Assembly (NCBI GenBank): GCA_963702165.1
Contig: OY969722.1
Span: forward strand, 744,001-808,000
Length of the DNA stretch: 64,000 nucleotides
Source of the DNA: Terrimesophilobacter sp963702165
GTDB taxonomy: Bacteria; Actinomycetota; Actinomycetes; Actinomycetales; Microbacteriaceae
Direction: 5' to 3'
Shown: positions 43,234 to 53,015 of the stretch, in pieces
Numbering within the stretch: the stretch's first letter is position 1
How the letters are laid out: the number at the start of each line of letters is the position of its first letter
Notes under the pieces: model-generated
Databases searched by the model: none
Told to the model about the DNA's origin: nothing
What the model saw: only the letters and a program-made list of their open reading frames with translations
Position numbers and translations under genes: made by a program

Positions 43234-44358
43234 ATGACTGATTCCACCAGCCCCCTCGCCGCGCTGTCCGCGGCCGGTGTGAGCATCTGGCTTGATGACC
43301 TGTCGCGTGAGCGCATCGTCTCGGGCGGCCTGCAGAACCTCATCGATGAGCGTCATGTCGTCGGCGTCACCACCAACCCGACGATCTTCGCCAACGCCCT
43401 CGCCAAGGGCAGTGACTACGACGACCAGATCGCCCAGCTCGCGAAGCAGGGAGCGGATGCGAGCGGCGCTGTCGTCGACATCACCACCCACGACGTGCAG
43501 CGCGCGTGCGACCTGATGCGTCCGGCATTCGATGCGAGCGAGGGGCTGGACGGCCGGGTCTCGATCGAGGTGGAGCCCGCGCTCGCGCACGACACCGCTG
43601 GCACCATCGAGCAGGGCGTTCAGCTGTGGGAGCTGGTCGACCGGCCCAACGTCATGATCAAGGTCCCGGCCACCGTCGACGGCCTCGAGGCGATCACCGA
43701 GCTCACCGCGCGCGGCATCAGTGTCAACGTGACCCTGATCTTCAGCCTGCAGCGCCACCGCGAGGTCATCAACGCCTACCTGACCGGCTTGGAGAAGGCT
43801 AAGGCTGCAGGGATCGACCTCAGCAGCATCCGCTCTGTCGCATCCTTCTTCGTGTCGCGCGTCGACACCGAGGTGGACAAGCGCCTGGATGCGATCGGCA
43901 CCCCTGAGGCGACCGCGCTCAAGGGCAAGGCCGGCATCGCCAACGCGCGCCTGGCCTACCAGGTGTTCACGCAGGCGTTCTCGAGCGAGCGGGCGAAGGG
44001 TCTGATGACAGCCGGCGCCCACGTGCAGCGGCCTCTGTGGGCCTCAACGGGGGTCAAGGACCCGGCGCTGCGCGACACCCTGTACGTCGAGGAGCTGGTT
44101 GCGCCGAACACCGTCAACACCATGCCGGAGAAGACGATGGAAGCCGCCTACGATCACGGCGAAGTGCGCGCCGACACCGTGACCGGTTCCTACGCCGAGG
44201 CCAACGAGGTGCTCGACGCGATCGCCGACCAGGGCATCTCCTACGACGAGGTCACCGACCTGCTCGAGCGTGAGGGCGTCGAGAAGTTCACGGTGTCCTG
44301 GAACGAACTGCTCGACACTGTCACCGCGGCGCTCGGTGCCGCGGGAGGGCAGCGATGA
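43234..44358 (+). CDS. tal: Transaldolase
   Basis: A 374-residue class I aldolase transferring a dihydroxyacetone unit. Motifs include GVTTNPTIFANALAKGSDYD, the helix VSIEVEPALAHDT, NVMIKVPATVDGLEAITELT with the Schiff-base Lys in IKVPAT, GISVNVTLIFSLQRH, and ASFFVSRVDTEVDKRLD. The length is that of the actinobacterial TalB-II type, not short TalC. It follows tkt by 25 bases and overlaps pgi (ATGA). Confidence 0.96.
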   Translation: MTDSTSPLAALSAAGVSIWLDDLSRERIVSGGLQNLIDERHVVGVTTNPTIFANALAKGSDYDDQIAQLAKQGADASGAVVDITTHDVQRACDLMRPAFDASEGLDGRVSIEVEPALAHDTAGTIEQGVQLWELVDRPNVMIKVPATVDGLEAITELTARGISVNVTLIFSLQRHREVINAYLTGLEKAKAAGIDLSSIRSVASFFVSRVDTEVDKRLDAIGTPEATALKGKAGIANARLAYQVFTQAFSSERAKGLMTAGAHVQRPLWASTGVKDPALRDTLYVEELVAPNTVNTMPEKTMEAAYDHGEVRADTVTGSYAEANEVLDAIADQGISYDEVTDLLEREGVEKFTVSWNELLDTVTAALGAAGGQR

Positions 44359-45953
44359 GCTTTGACGTGACCGCAAGCGGTGCAGCCGCGGAAGCGGTCG
44401 ACCGGGTGGTCCCCCAGCTGGTCAGCGACCTGGTCGCGTCACGGCTAACCGCACAGGATGCGACGCTGTGGGGCGCGGATGCCGAGGACGAGTCCTCGAA
44501 GCGGCTGGGCTGGACCGAGGCCGTGGTCATCTCCGAACCGCTCGTGCCGGACATCCTGGAACTGCGTGACCGGCTGCGTGAGGACGGCGTCGACCACATC
44601 GTGCTCGCCGGGATGGGCGGCTCATCGCTCGCGCCCGAGGTCATCACGAAGACCGCCGGCGTGCCGCTCACCGTGCTCGACACCACCGACCCGGGGCAAA
44701 TTCGCGCCGCGATCAGCGACCGCTTGCAGCGCACCGCGGTGGTGGTGTCGTCCAAGTCCGGTTCGACGGTGGAGACCGACAGCCAGAAGCGCGTCTACGA
44801 GCAGGCGTTCCGCGACGCCGGGATCGACCCGATCGAGCGGATCATCGTCGTCACCGACCCTGACTCCCCCCTCGACCGGTCGGCGCGTGCCGATGGCTAC
44901 CGGGTGTTCAACGCCGACCCGAACGTCGGCGGACGCTATTCGGCGCTCACCGCCTTCGGTCTCGTGCCATCCGGCCTCGCGGGTGTCGACCTCGAACCGC
45001 TGCTCGACGAGGCCAGCGCTGTCGCGGCGCAGGTCGCGATCGACGACGCCAGCAACCCGGCGCTGATCCTCGCCGCAGCAATCGCGGGCACCCGCCCGCT
45101 CAAAGACAAGCTCGGCATCGTCGCCGACGGCACGTACATCGTCGGATTCGCCGACTGGGCTGAACAGCTCATCGCCGAGTCCACCGGGAAGCAGGGCAAG
45201 GGCATCCTCCCCGTCGTGCTCGACGTCGACTCGCCCGAGCTGGAGTCGCGTCCCGACGACCTGCAAGTGGTGCGTCTCGTCGAGAGCGCGCGCGCCACCC
45301 AGGAGGTGCTCGAGGGCGAGATCGAGATCAGCGGCACGCTCGGCGCGCAGCTGCTGGTCTGGGAGTACGCGGTCGCCATCGCCGGCCGGATCCTCGGCAT
45401 CAACCCGTTCGACCAGCCCGACGTGGAGTCGGCGAAGACCGCCGCGCGCGGCCTGCTCGACGACCGGCCAGAGGCAGCACCTCCCGCATTCACCGACGGT
45501 GACATCGAGGTGCGCGGTTCCGCGACGGTCGTCGGGAATGCCACCACCGTCCGGGAAGCGATCGATGCGCTGCTCGCCCAGCTCGGCGGCGACGGCTACG
45601 TCAGCGTGCACGCCTACCTCGACCGGGTGGCGCTGCCGCAGGCGGTGCAGCTGCGTGACCTGCTCGCGGCTGAATCGTCCCGTCCGACGACGTTCGGCTG
45701 GGGCCCTCGCTTCCTGCACTCCACCGGCCAGTACCACAAGGGCGGTCCGGCCGTCGGCGTGTTCCTGCAGCTCACCGCCGCCCCGAGTGACGACCTGGAG
45801 ATCCCGGGTCGGCCGTTCACCTTCGGGCAGCTCATCGAGGCCCAGGCCGCCGGCGACGCCGCGGTGCTCGAGAGCCACGGCCGGCCGGTGCTGACCCTGC
45901 GGCTGGAGGACCCCCGCGCCGGTCTCGATGCGATCATGAACGCGCTTCGCTAG
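44355..45953 (+). CDS. pgi: Glucose-6-phosphate isomerase
   Basis: A 532-residue SIS-domain isomerase interconverting glucose-6-phosphate and fructose-6-phosphate. The first SIS motif is IVLAGMGGSSLAPEVITKT and the second VVVSSKSGSTVETDSQKRVY; YSALTAFGLVPSGLAGVDLE and the active-site region ESTGKQGKGILPVVLDVDS follow. It is of the actinobacterial type, shorter in the first domain than E. coli Pgi. ATG overlaps the tal stop; zwf starts 26 bases later. Confidence 0.95.
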   Translation: MSFDVTASGAAAEAVDRVVPQLVSDLVASRLTAQDATLWGADAEDESSKRLGWTEAVVISEPLVPDILELRDRLREDGVDHIVLAGMGGSSLAPEVITKTAGVPLTVLDTTDPGQIRAAISDRLQRTAVVVSSKSGSTVETDSQKRVYEQAFRDAGIDPIERIIVVTDPDSPLDRSARADGYRVFNADPNVGGRYSALTAFGLVPSGLAGVDLEPLLDEASAVAAQVAIDDASNPALILAAAIAGTRPLKDKLGIVADGTYIVGFADWAEQLIAESTGKQGKGILPVVLDVDSPELESRPDDLQVVRLVESARATQEVLEGEIEISGTLGAQLLVWEYAVAIAGRILGINPFDQPDVESAKTAARGLLDDRPEAAPPAFTDGDIEVRGSATVVGNATTVREAIDALLAQLGGDGYVSVHAYLDRVALPQAVQLRDLLAAESSRPTTFGWGPRFLHSTGQYHKGGPAVGVFLQLTAAPSDDLEIPGRPFTFGQLIEAQAAGDAAVLESHGRPVLTLRLEDPRAGLDAIMNALR

Positions 45954-45979
45954 AAGCACACGCGACCAAGGAACCACCA

Positions 45980-47521
45980 ATGATCCCCACCCCGGTCACC
46001 GAGCAGTTCAACCCGCTCCGATCCGTTTCCGACCGGCGGCTCAACCGCATCGCCGGACCGAGCAGCCTGATCATCTTCGGGGTGACAGGCGACCTGTCGC
46101 GCAAGAAGCTCATGCCCGCGGTCTACGACCTCGCCAACCGCGGATTGCTGCCCCCAGGGTTCGCCCTCGTCGGGTTCGCACGCCGCGACTGGGACGACCA
46201 GGACTTCGAGCGGGTGGTGCACGATGCGGTCAAGCAGTACTCGCGCACGCGCTTCGACGAGGACGTGTGGAAGCAGCTCGCGCGCGGCATCCGGTTCGTG
46301 CAGGGCGAGTTCGATGACGACGATGCCTTCCTGAGGCTCAAGCAGACCGTCGCCGAGCTCGACCGCACCCAGGGCACCATGGGCAACCACGCCTTCTACC
46401 TGTCCATCCCGCCGAAGGCGTTCCCGCTCGTCACCGAGCAGCTGCGCCGCTCCGGGCTGGCCGAGCAGAAGGACGGCCAGTGGAGGCGCGTCGTGATCGA
46501 GAAGCCGTTCGGCAGCGACCTCACCACCGCGCGCGAGCTCAACGATGTCGTCGAATCGGTGTTCCCGCCGGACTCGGTGTTCCGTATCGACCACTACCTC
46601 GGCAAGGAGACGGTTCAGAACATCCTGGCGCTGCGCTTCGCCAACCAGCTGTTCGAGCCGATCTGGAACGAACGGTACGTCGACCACGTGCAGATCACCA
46701 TGGCAGAGGACATCGGCGTTGGCGGACGCGCCGGCTACTACGACGGCATCGGAGCCGCCCGCGACGTCATCCAGAACCACCTGCTGCAGCTGCTCGCGCT
46801 CACCGCGATGGAGGAGCCGGTGTCGTTCGATGCGCGCGACCTGCGCAACGAGAAGGAGAAGGTGCTGTCCGCGGTGCGTCTTCCCCGCGACCTGGGGACC
46901 GCGACCGCACGCGGCCAGTACAGCGGCGGCTGGCAGGGCGGTGAGCGTGTCGTCGGCTTCCTCGAGGAGGACGGCATGAACCCGAACTCCCACACCGAGA
47001 CCTACGCCGCCATGCGGCTGGACATCGGCACCCGACGTTGGGCCGGTGTGCCGTTCTACCTGCGCGCGGGCAAGCGGCTCGGACGCAGGGTCACCGAGAT
47101 CGCCGTCGTCTTCAAGCGCGCCCCGCAATACCTGTTCGCCGAGAGCCAGACCTCCGCGCTCGGCCAGAACGCCCTCGTCATCCGGGTGCAGCCGGATGAG
47201 GGGGTCACCATCCGGTTCGGCTCGAAGGTGCCGGGCGCGAGCATGCAGGTGCGCGACGTCACGATGGACTTCGGGTACGGGCACGCCTTCACCGAGGCCA
47301 GCCCTGAGGCGTACGAACGGCTTATCCTCGACGTGCTGCTCGGCGACCCCCCGCTGTTCCCGCGGCACCAGGAGGTCGAGTTGAGCTGGATGATTCTGGA
47401 CCCGATCGAGAAGTTCTGGCTGACCCAGGGCCGCCCAGAGCAGTACGCGCCGGGAACCTGGGGTCCCGACTCCGCGGATGCGCTGCTGGCACGCGACGGA
47501 CGAATGTGGAGGCGACCGTGA
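45980..47521 (+). CDS. zwf: Glucose-6-phosphate 1-dehydrogenase
   Basis: A 513-residue NADP-dependent enzyme opening the oxidative pentose phosphate pathway. Nucleotide-binding GVTGDLSRKKLMPAVYDLAN, VVIEKPFGSDLTTARELNDV, the catalytic region VFRIDHYLGKETVQNILALR (RIDHYLGKE signature) and AGKRLGRRVTEIAVVFKRAP are all present. Start ATG 45980; its stop overlaps the opcA GTG. The NADPH made supports biosynthesis and redox defence. Confidence 0.97.
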   Translation: MIPTPVTEQFNPLRSVSDRRLNRIAGPSSLIIFGVTGDLSRKKLMPAVYDLANRGLLPPGFALVGFARRDWDDQDFERVVHDAVKQYSRTRFDEDVWKQLARGIRFVQGEFDDDDAFLRLKQTVAELDRTQGTMGNHAFYLSIPPKAFPLVTEQLRRSGLAEQKDGQWRRVVIEKPFGSDLTTARELNDVVESVFPPDSVFRIDHYLGKETVQNILALRFANQLFEPIWNERYVDHVQITMAEDIGVGGRAGYYDGIGAARDVIQNHLLQLLALTAMEEPVSFDARDLRNEKEKVLSAVRLPRDLGTATARGQYSGGWQGGERVVGFLEEDGMNPNSHTETYAAMRLDIGTRRWAGVPFYLRAGKRLGRRVTEIAVVFKRAPQYLFAESQTSALGQNALVIRVQPDEGVTIRFGSKVPGASMQVRDVTMDFGYGHAFTEASPEAYERLILDVLLGDPPLFPRHQEVELSWMILDPIEKFWLTQGRPEQYAPGTWGPDSADALLARDGRMWRRP

Positions 47522-48483
47522 TCGTCGAACTGCCGAACACCACCACCAGCGCGGTCTCGCGCGCGCTCGTGCGCATCCGGGAAGAGGGCGGCGCGGTGGC
47601 CCTTGGCCGCGTCCTCACCCTGATCATCTGCACCGAGCTGGGGGCAGAAGAAGACGCCATCGAGGCTGCCAACCACGCATCGCGGGAACACCCGATGCGC
47701 GTCATCGTGCTGTCGAAGAGCGCAGACCCCACACCTCGGGTTGAGGCGAGCCTGGACGCGGAGATCCGCGTCGGCGGCGACGCCGGAGCGAGCGAGGTCA
47801 TCGTCCTGCGCGCGTACGGCGAAGCTGCGGACAGCGAGGAATCACTGGTCAACGGACTGCTGCTGGCCGACGCACCGGTGGTCGCCTGGTGGCCGGGCGA
47901 CGCTCCTGTCGTGGTGGCGGAGTCACCGATCGGCCGGATGGCGCAGCGGCGGATCACCGACGCGGCGGCCCAATCGGACCCACGCGGCTACCTGCAGCAC
48001 CTGGCGCGCAACTACACGCCAGGCGACACCGACTTCGCGTGGACCCGCTTGACGCTGTGGCGCGCGCAGCTCGCGGCCGTGCTCGATCAGCCGCCGTTCG
48101 AACCGGTCACCCGCGTGCACATCGAGGGCGCATGGGACTCCCCGTCGACGACGTTGCTCGCGGCCTGGCTCCAGTTGCAGCTGGGGGCGAAGGCTGACAC
48201 CGTCCTCGACGACCCGGTCGGCAGCAAACCGGGCATCCACGTGGTGAGGCTGCAACGGGAATCCGGCGACATCGTGCTCGAGCGGGTTCCTGGCAACACC
48301 GTCACGCTGGTGCAGCCCGGCCAGCCGAACCACGACATTTCACTCCCCCGCCGCGACCTGCCGGAGTGCCTCGCGGAAGAGCTGCGGCGCCTCGACCCCG
48401 ACGACCTGTTCGGAGAGGTTCTCCAAGTCGGTCTGGGTAAGCTCAGCGAACCCGACACCTCGTCGATTACCCTCCCGACGTAA
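47518..48483 (+). CDS. opcA: Glucose-6-phosphate dehydrogenase assembly protein OpcA
   Basis: A 321-residue protein required for active Zwf oligomers in actinobacteria and cyanobacteria. Motifs are VIVELPNTTTSAVSRALVRI, EEGGAVALGRVLTLIICTE, HPMRVIVLSKSADPTPRVEA and VVAWWPGDAP, typical of OpcA. GTG 47518 overlaps the zwf stop (GTGA), so the pair is translationally coupled. An ATG 12 bases upstream is an alternative start. Its exact biochemical role is from family knowledge. Confidence 0.94.
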   Translation: MIVELPNTTTSAVSRALVRIREEGGAVALGRVLTLIICTELGAEEDAIEAANHASREHPMRVIVLSKSADPTPRVEASLDAEIRVGGDAGASEVIVLRAYGEAADSEESLVNGLLLADAPVVAWWPGDAPVVVAESPIGRMAQRRITDAAAQSDPRGYLQHLARNYTPGDTDFAWTRLTLWRAQLAAVLDQPPFEPVTRVHIEGAWDSPSTTLLAAWLQLQLGAKADTVLDDPVGSKPGIHVVRLQRESGDIVLERVPGNTVTLVQPGQPNHDISLPRRDLPECLAEELRRLDPDDLFGEVLQVGLGKLSEPDTSSITLPT

Positions 48484-48505
48484 GCCACCGAAGGGAACAT
48501 TCGCT

Positions 48506-49273
48506 GTGACACAACGACGCGTGCTCGTGCACGCCGACCGCGCGAGTCTGGCAGAAGCGGTCGCCGACCGGTTCATCACCACGGTCACCGCGGTGCTCGG
48601 CGCCAAGGATGAGGCGCACGTGGTCCTCACCGGCGGCACGCTGGGCATCGATATCCTCGCCCGCGTGTCCGCTTCACCGCGCGTTGGCGCTGTCGCTTGG
48701 CGTCGCGTGCACTTCTGGTGGGGTGACGAGCGCTGGCTGCCCGCCGGCGACCCGGAGCGGAACGACAAGCAGGCCAGGGATGCGCTGCTCAGCTCGCTCG
48801 AGCTCGATGATTCGCACGTGCACCCGTTCGCGGCATCCGACGCCGGGCTGAGCCTCGACGAGGCTGCTGACCGCTACGCAGAGGAGCTGTCCGCTGCGGC
48901 GGCCGACGGCGCGCAGTTGCCGGCGTTCGACGTTGTCTTTCTCGGCGTTGGTCCCGACGGGCACATCGCGTCGCTGTTCCCCGATCGCGAGGGCATCCGG
49001 GTCAACGATCGGATGGTCGTGCCGGTGCGCAACTCACCTAAGCCGCCGCCGGAGCGGTTGAGCCTGACGCTGCCTGCGATCAACAGCGGTGAGCTGGTCT
49101 GGCTCGCGCTGGCCGGGGCGGACAAGGCCAGCCCGCTCGGTCTCGCGCTCGCGCGAGCGAACACTCTCGAGGTGCCCGCCGCCGGCGCGGACGGGAAGCG
49201 CAGAACCGTCTACTTCATCGACTCCGAGGCCGCGGCAGAAGTGCCGCAGGACCTCATCGCGAGCGAGTACTAG
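48506..49273 (+). CDS. pgl: 6-phosphogluconolactonase
   Basis: A 255-residue lactonase hydrolysing 6-phosphogluconolactone. HVVLTGGTLGIDILARVSAS, VHFWWGDERWLPAGDPERND (WGDER motif), HPFAASDAGLSLDEAADRYA and DVVFLGVGPDGHIASLFPD (GxGxDGH motif) define it. Start GTG 48506 follows GAAGGGAA. It ends the operon; convergent rbpA begins 15 bases beyond. Confidence 0.96.
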   Translation: MTQRRVLVHADRASLAEAVADRFITTVTAVLGAKDEAHVVLTGGTLGIDILARVSASPRVGAVAWRRVHFWWGDERWLPAGDPERNDKQARDALLSSLELDDSHVHPFAASDAGLSLDEAADRYAEELSAAAADGAQLPAFDVVFLGVGPDGHIASLFPDREGIRVNDRMVVPVRNSPKPPPERLSLTLPAINSGELVWLALAGADKASPLGLALARANTLEVPAAGADGKRRTVYFIDSEAAAEVPQDLIASEY

Positions 49274-49288
49274 CCCGCCAGCGCGCGG

Positions 49289-49642
49289 TCAGGAGCCGCG
49301 GCGGGAGCGCAGCTGCTGCAGCGCGTCGTCGAGAAGGCTCGCTGCCTCTTCTTCGCTGCGGCGCTCCTTCACGTACGCGAGGTGCGTCTTGTACGGTTCG
49401 AGCTTGGTGACGGCAGGTGGGTTCTCCCGGTCACGCCCGGACGGCAGACCGCAGTTCGGGCAGTCCAGCTGCTCCGGGATCTCCTCCGGCTCGATCGTGG
49501 CCAGGAAGTACGGGTTGAGCTGGTGGCCGTTGGCACACCAGTAGCTGACCTGGATCCGCTCGGCGTGGAAACCACGGTCGAGTTCGCCCATCGGGCCCGA
49601 TCCGACCCGCGAACCCCTAATCGCACTGCCACCTGACACCAT
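49289..49642 (-). CDS. rbpA: RNA polymerase-binding protein RbpA
   Basis: A 117-residue actinobacteria-specific transcription factor that binds the principal sigma factor and stabilises the open complex. MVSGGSAIRGSRVGSGPMGE with LDRGFHAERIQVSYWCANGH is the N-terminal and basic linker region; CANGHQ and CPNCGLP are the zinc cysteine pairs; the C-terminal helix is SEEEAASLLDDALQQL. It is the last gene of the long leftward run, after secG. Confidence 0.95.
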   Translation of the reverse strand: MVSGGSAIRGSRVGSGPMGELDRGFHAERIQVSYWCANGHQLNPYFLATIEPEEIPEQLDCPNCGLPSGRDRENPPAVTKLEPYKTHLAYVKERRSEEEAASLLDDALQQLRSRRGS

Positions 49643-49655
49643 TTGCGCCGCCTTC

Positions 49656-49907
49656 CTAGATTCCGGTCTCGAACTTGGTGATCAACCCGAGCACCACGAT
49701 GCTGGTGATCCAGACCAGAGCAAGGATGACCGTGAAGCGGTTGAGGTTGCGTTCGGCAACACCCGATGCACCGAGGTTGGAGGTTACGCCGCCGCCGAAC
49801 ATGTCGGAGAGGCCACCGCCGCGTCCCTTGTGCAGGAGGATGAGCAGGGTCAGCAGGAGGCTCGTGATGCCGAGCACCACCTGCAGGATTACCTGGAGGA
49901 ATTCCAC
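49656..49907 (-). CDS. secG: Preprotein translocase subunit SecG
   Basis: An 83-residue membrane protein of the SecYEG channel. Two transmembrane helices: LQVILQVVLGITSLLLTLLI and RFTVILALVWITSIVVLGLI. LHKGRGGGLSDMFGGGV is the conserved cytoplasmic loop. Start GTG 49907 gives the usual length. Placed downstream of tpiA as in other actinobacteria. Confidence 0.93.
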   Translation of the reverse strand: MEFLQVILQVVLGITSLLLTLLILLHKGRGGGLSDMFGGGVTSNLGASGVAERNLNRFTVILALVWITSIVVLGLITKFETGI

Positions 49908-49990
49908 GAAGACGTGCCTTTCTTGGGGGCAAGGGAGCGCCCGATCAGTATAACGCGGCACTGTCGGGCCGCTGGACAGCACCCCGCCGG

Positions 49991-50791
49991 TCAGATGCCG
50001 ACGTGCTTGGGGAACTGCGCGATGCTCGAGAACTCGGCGACATCCAGGCTTGCTCCACCGACCAGCGCGCCGTCGAGGTCCTTCTGCCGCATGAACCCGG
50101 CGATGTTGGCAGCCTTCACCGATCCCCCATAGAGGATGCGGGTGGCCGCTGCGGTGTCGGCGTCGAGCTTCTCCTCGAGCACCGAACGCAACTGCGCGGC
50201 CACGGTCTGCGCCTGTTCTGCGGTCGCCGCCTGGCCTGAGCCGATGGCCCAGACCGGTTCGTAGGCGACGACGATGTCGTCGCCCGCCTTCAGCTGGTCG
50301 GCGATCGTGCCCAGCTGGGCGACCGGGATGGCGCTCGGCCCGTGCTCCTCCAGGTCCTCGGCCGTCTCCCCCACGCAGATGACCGGCACGAGTCCGGCCT
50401 TGATGGCGGCCTTGGCCTTGCGCGCGATCAGTTCGTCGGTCTCACCATGCAGCGCGCGGCGCTCGGAGTGGCCGATGATCACGTAGGAGCAGTTCAACGC
50501 GGCCAGGAACTGGGCCGACACCTCCCCGGTGTACGCCCCAGATTCGTGCTCTGAGACATCCTGAGCGCCGTACTTGATCGGCAGCTTGTCCGCGGAGACG
50601 AGCGTCTGTACCGAGCGGAGGTCGGTGAACGGCGGGAAGACGGCGACCTCGACCGTGTCGAAGTCGTGGCGCGCGTCCTTGAGGCTCCACGCGAGCTTCT
50701 GCACGAAGGCAATGGCCTGCAGGTGGTCGAGATTGAGCTTCCAGTTTCCCGCGATCAGCGGGGTGCGACCCGCCCTGCCTGCTACTGCCAT
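49991..50791 (-). CDS. tpiA: Triosephosphate isomerase
   Basis: A 266-residue TIM-barrel enzyme interconverting dihydroxyacetone phosphate and glyceraldehyde-3-phosphate. LIAGNWKLNLDHLQAI has the catalytic Lys, YVIIGHSERRALHGETDEL has the electrophilic His, VVAYEPVWAIGSGQAAT has the catalytic Glu, and ATRILYGGSVKAANIAGFM closes the barrel. The start lies inside the end of pgk (10-base overlap), so translation is coupled. Confidence 0.97.
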   Translation of the reverse strand: MAVAGRAGRTPLIAGNWKLNLDHLQAIAFVQKLAWSLKDARHDFDTVEVAVFPPFTDLRSVQTLVSADKLPIKYGAQDVSEHESGAYTGEVSAQFLAALNCSYVIIGHSERRALHGETDELIARKAKAAIKAGLVPVICVGETAEDLEEHGPSAIPVAQLGTIADQLKAGDDIVVAYEPVWAIGSGQAATAEQAQTVAAQLRSVLEEKLDADTAAATRILYGGSVKAANIAGFMRQKDLDGALVGGASLDVAEFSSIAQFPKHVGI

Positions 50792-51993
50792 CCGAGAACC
50801 TCCAGTCCGGGCAGTCGCTTACCCTCGAGGAACTCGAGACTCGCGCCGCCGCCAGTTGAAATGTGACCGAATTGGTCATCGTCGAAGCCGAGGACGCGCA
50901 CCGCGGCAGCCGAGTCGCCGCCGCCGACAACGGTGAGGCCCTTCGATTCGGTGAGCGCCTGGGCGATCGCCTTGGTGCCTCGCGCGAACGGGGCCAGTTC
51001 GAACACGCCCATCGGGCCGTTCCAGAACACGGTGTTCGACTCCCGGATGATGCCGGCGAAGGTCGCGGCGGTCTCCGGGCCGATGTCGAGTCCGAGGCCC
51101 TTGTTGCCCCACGGGGTGTCTTCGATCGCGGATGCTGCCCGCACGGTGTGCTCCGCGTCGGCGGCGAACCGGGAGGCGACCACCGCGTCGGTCGGGACGA
51201 TGAGCTGCACGCCCAGGCGGCGCGCCTCGTCCAGGTAGCCGCGGACGCGTTCGATCTGGTCGAGTTCGAGCAGGCTGGCGCCCACCGTGTGGCCCTGCGC
51301 CGCGAGGAAGGTGTACATCATGCCGCCGCCGATCAGCAGCGAGTCCACGCGCGGCAGCAGGTGGGCGATGACGCCGAGCTTGTCGGAGACCTTGGAACCG
51401 CCGAGGACGACCGTGTACGGCTTCTCCGGCCGTTCTGTCAGGCGTTCGAGCACGTCGAGCTCGTTTGCGATGAGGAGGCCCGCGGCGCTCGGCAACAACT
51501 CCGCGAGGTCGAACACGCTCGCCTGTTTGCGGTGCACGACGCCGAAACCATCGGAAACGTAGGCGTCGCCGAACCGGGCGATGGCGGCGGCGAACTCCCG
51601 CCGCTCGGCGTCATCCTTCGCGGTCTCCCCCGGGTTGAAGCGCAGGTTCTCGAGCAGCGCGATCTCGCCGTCAGCGAGCCCGGCCACCGTCCTCTCTGCG
51701 GACGACCCGACGGTGTCGGTCGCGAACGCGAGATCCATGCCCAGCAGCTCACCCAGGCGCTTCGCCACCGGCGCGAGGCTGTACTTCGCGTCGGGGGCGC
51801 CGTCGGGCCGCCCGAGGTGGGAGATCGCGACGACCCGGGCTCCGGCCTCGAGCAGCCGCTTCAGGGTCGGCAGGGAGGCGCGGATGCGGCCGTCGTCGGT
51901 GATCTTCTCGCCATCGAGCGGGACGTTGAAGTCACAGCGGACCACAACCCTCCTGCTCCCCAGCGGCTCTAGCGTCTCTAGGGTGCGAAGCAT
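50782..51993 (-). CDS. pgk: Phosphoglycerate kinase
   Basis: A 403-residue glycolytic kinase making ATP from 1,3-bisphosphoglycerate. RRVVVRCDFNVPLDGEKITD, VVAISHLGRPDGAPDAKYSL, KPYTVVLGGSKVSDKLGVIA, NTVFWNGPMGVFELAPFARG and VVGGGDSAAAVRVLGFDDDQ (nucleotide site) are canonical. It lies 17 bases after gap and overlaps tpiA. Confidence 0.97.
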   Translation of the reverse strand: MLRTLETLEPLGSRRVVVRCDFNVPLDGEKITDDGRIRASLPTLKRLLEAGARVVAISHLGRPDGAPDAKYSLAPVAKRLGELLGMDLAFATDTVGSSAERTVAGLADGEIALLENLRFNPGETAKDDAERREFAAAIARFGDAYVSDGFGVVHRKQASVFDLAELLPSAAGLLIANELDVLERLTERPEKPYTVVLGGSKVSDKLGVIAHLLPRVDSLLIGGGMMYTFLAAQGHTVGASLLELDQIERVRGYLDEARRLGVQLIVPTDAVVASRFAADAEHTVRAASAIEDTPWGNKGLGLDIGPETAATFAGIIRESNTVFWNGPMGVFELAPFARGTKAIAQALTESKGLTVVGGGDSAAAVRVLGFDDDQFGHISTGGGASLEFLEGKRLPGLEVLGWQ

Positions 51994-52010
51994 CGCTCAG
52001 GCTCCCGGGG

Positions 52011-53015
52011 TCAGAGCCTTGCGGCGACGTACTCGGTGAGGTCGACCAGTCGGCAGGAGTAGCCCCACTCGTTGTCGTACCAGGCGGCAACCTTGACCTG
52101 TGTGCCGATGACCTTGGTCAGCCCGGCGTCGAAGATCGCCGAGTGCGGGTCAGCCTGGATGTCGGACGACACGATCGGGTCCTCGGTGTACCGCATGATG
52201 CCCTTGAGGGGACCCTCGGCCGCCGCGCGGTAGGCGGCGTTCACCTCGTCGACGGTGAGGCCCGGGCGGGTTTCCACCGTCAGGTCGGTGAGTGAACCGG
52301 TGGGCACCGGGACACGCAGCGCGTAGCCGTCCATCTTGCCGACCAGTTCGGGGATGACGAGGCCGATCGCCTTCGCCGCGCCGGTGCTGGTCGGGATGAT
52401 GTTCTCGGCTGCCGCGCGAGCGCGGCGCAGGTCACGGTGCGGGCCATCCTGCAGGTTCTGGTCAGCTGTGTAGGCGTGCACCGTGGTCATCAGGCCGCGC
52501 TCGATCCCGAATTCGTCGAGGAACACCTTCGCCAGCGGCGCCAGGCAGTTCGTCGTGCAGGACGCGTTGGAGATCACGTCGTGGTTCTCCGGGTCGTACT
52601 CGCCCTCGTTGACGCCCAGCACGAACGTCGGGGTGTCGCCCTTCGCCGGAGCGGAGATCAGCACCTTCTTCGCGCCGGCCGCAATGTGCATGCGGGCATC
52701 CTCGGGGTCGGTGAACCGCCCGGTCGACTCGATGACGATGTCGACGCCGAGGTCTCCCCACGGCAGCTTCGACGGGTCCTTCTGCTCGAACACGGTGAGG
52801 CGCTTGCCGTCGATCACGATGGCGTCGCCGTCGACCGACACCTCGTTCGCGAGCGGACCGAGCACAGAGTCGTACTTCAGCAGGTGAGCGAGCGTGTCGT
52901 TGTCGGTGAGGTCGTTGACCGCGACGATCTCGAGGTCGCTGCCCTTGGCGAGGGCAGCCCGAAAGTAGTTGCGGCCAATGCGACCGAAACCGTTGATTCC
53001 GACCTTGACGCTCAC
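52011..53015 (-). CDS. gap: Glyceraldehyde-3-phosphate dehydrogenase, type I
   Basis: A 334-residue NAD-dependent enzyme. Start GTG 53015 (SVKVGINGFGRIGRNYFRAA) gives the normal N-terminus with the GFGRIG nucleotide motif. The catalytic Cys is in SNASCTTNCLAPLAKVF, followed by His in HAYTADQNLQDGPHRDLRRA, then NIIPTSTGAAKAIG and WYDNEWGYSCRLVDLTEYV. Its start overlaps the sodA stop (TTGTGA), indicating translational coupling. Confidence 0.97.
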   Translation of the reverse strand: MSVKVGINGFGRIGRNYFRAALAKGSDLEIVAVNDLTDNDTLAHLLKYDSVLGPLANEVSVDGDAIVIDGKRLTVFEQKDPSKLPWGDLGVDIVIESTGRFTDPEDARMHIAAGAKKVLISAPAKGDTPTFVLGVNEGEYDPENHDVISNASCTTNCLAPLAKVFLDEFGIERGLMTTVHAYTADQNLQDGPHRDLRRARAAAENIIPTSTGAAKAIGLVIPELVGKMDGYALRVPVPTGSLTDLTVETRPGLTVDEVNAAYRAAAEGPLKGIMRYTEDPIVSSDIQADPHSAIFDAGLTKVIGTQVKVAAWYDNEWGYSCRLVDLTEYVAARL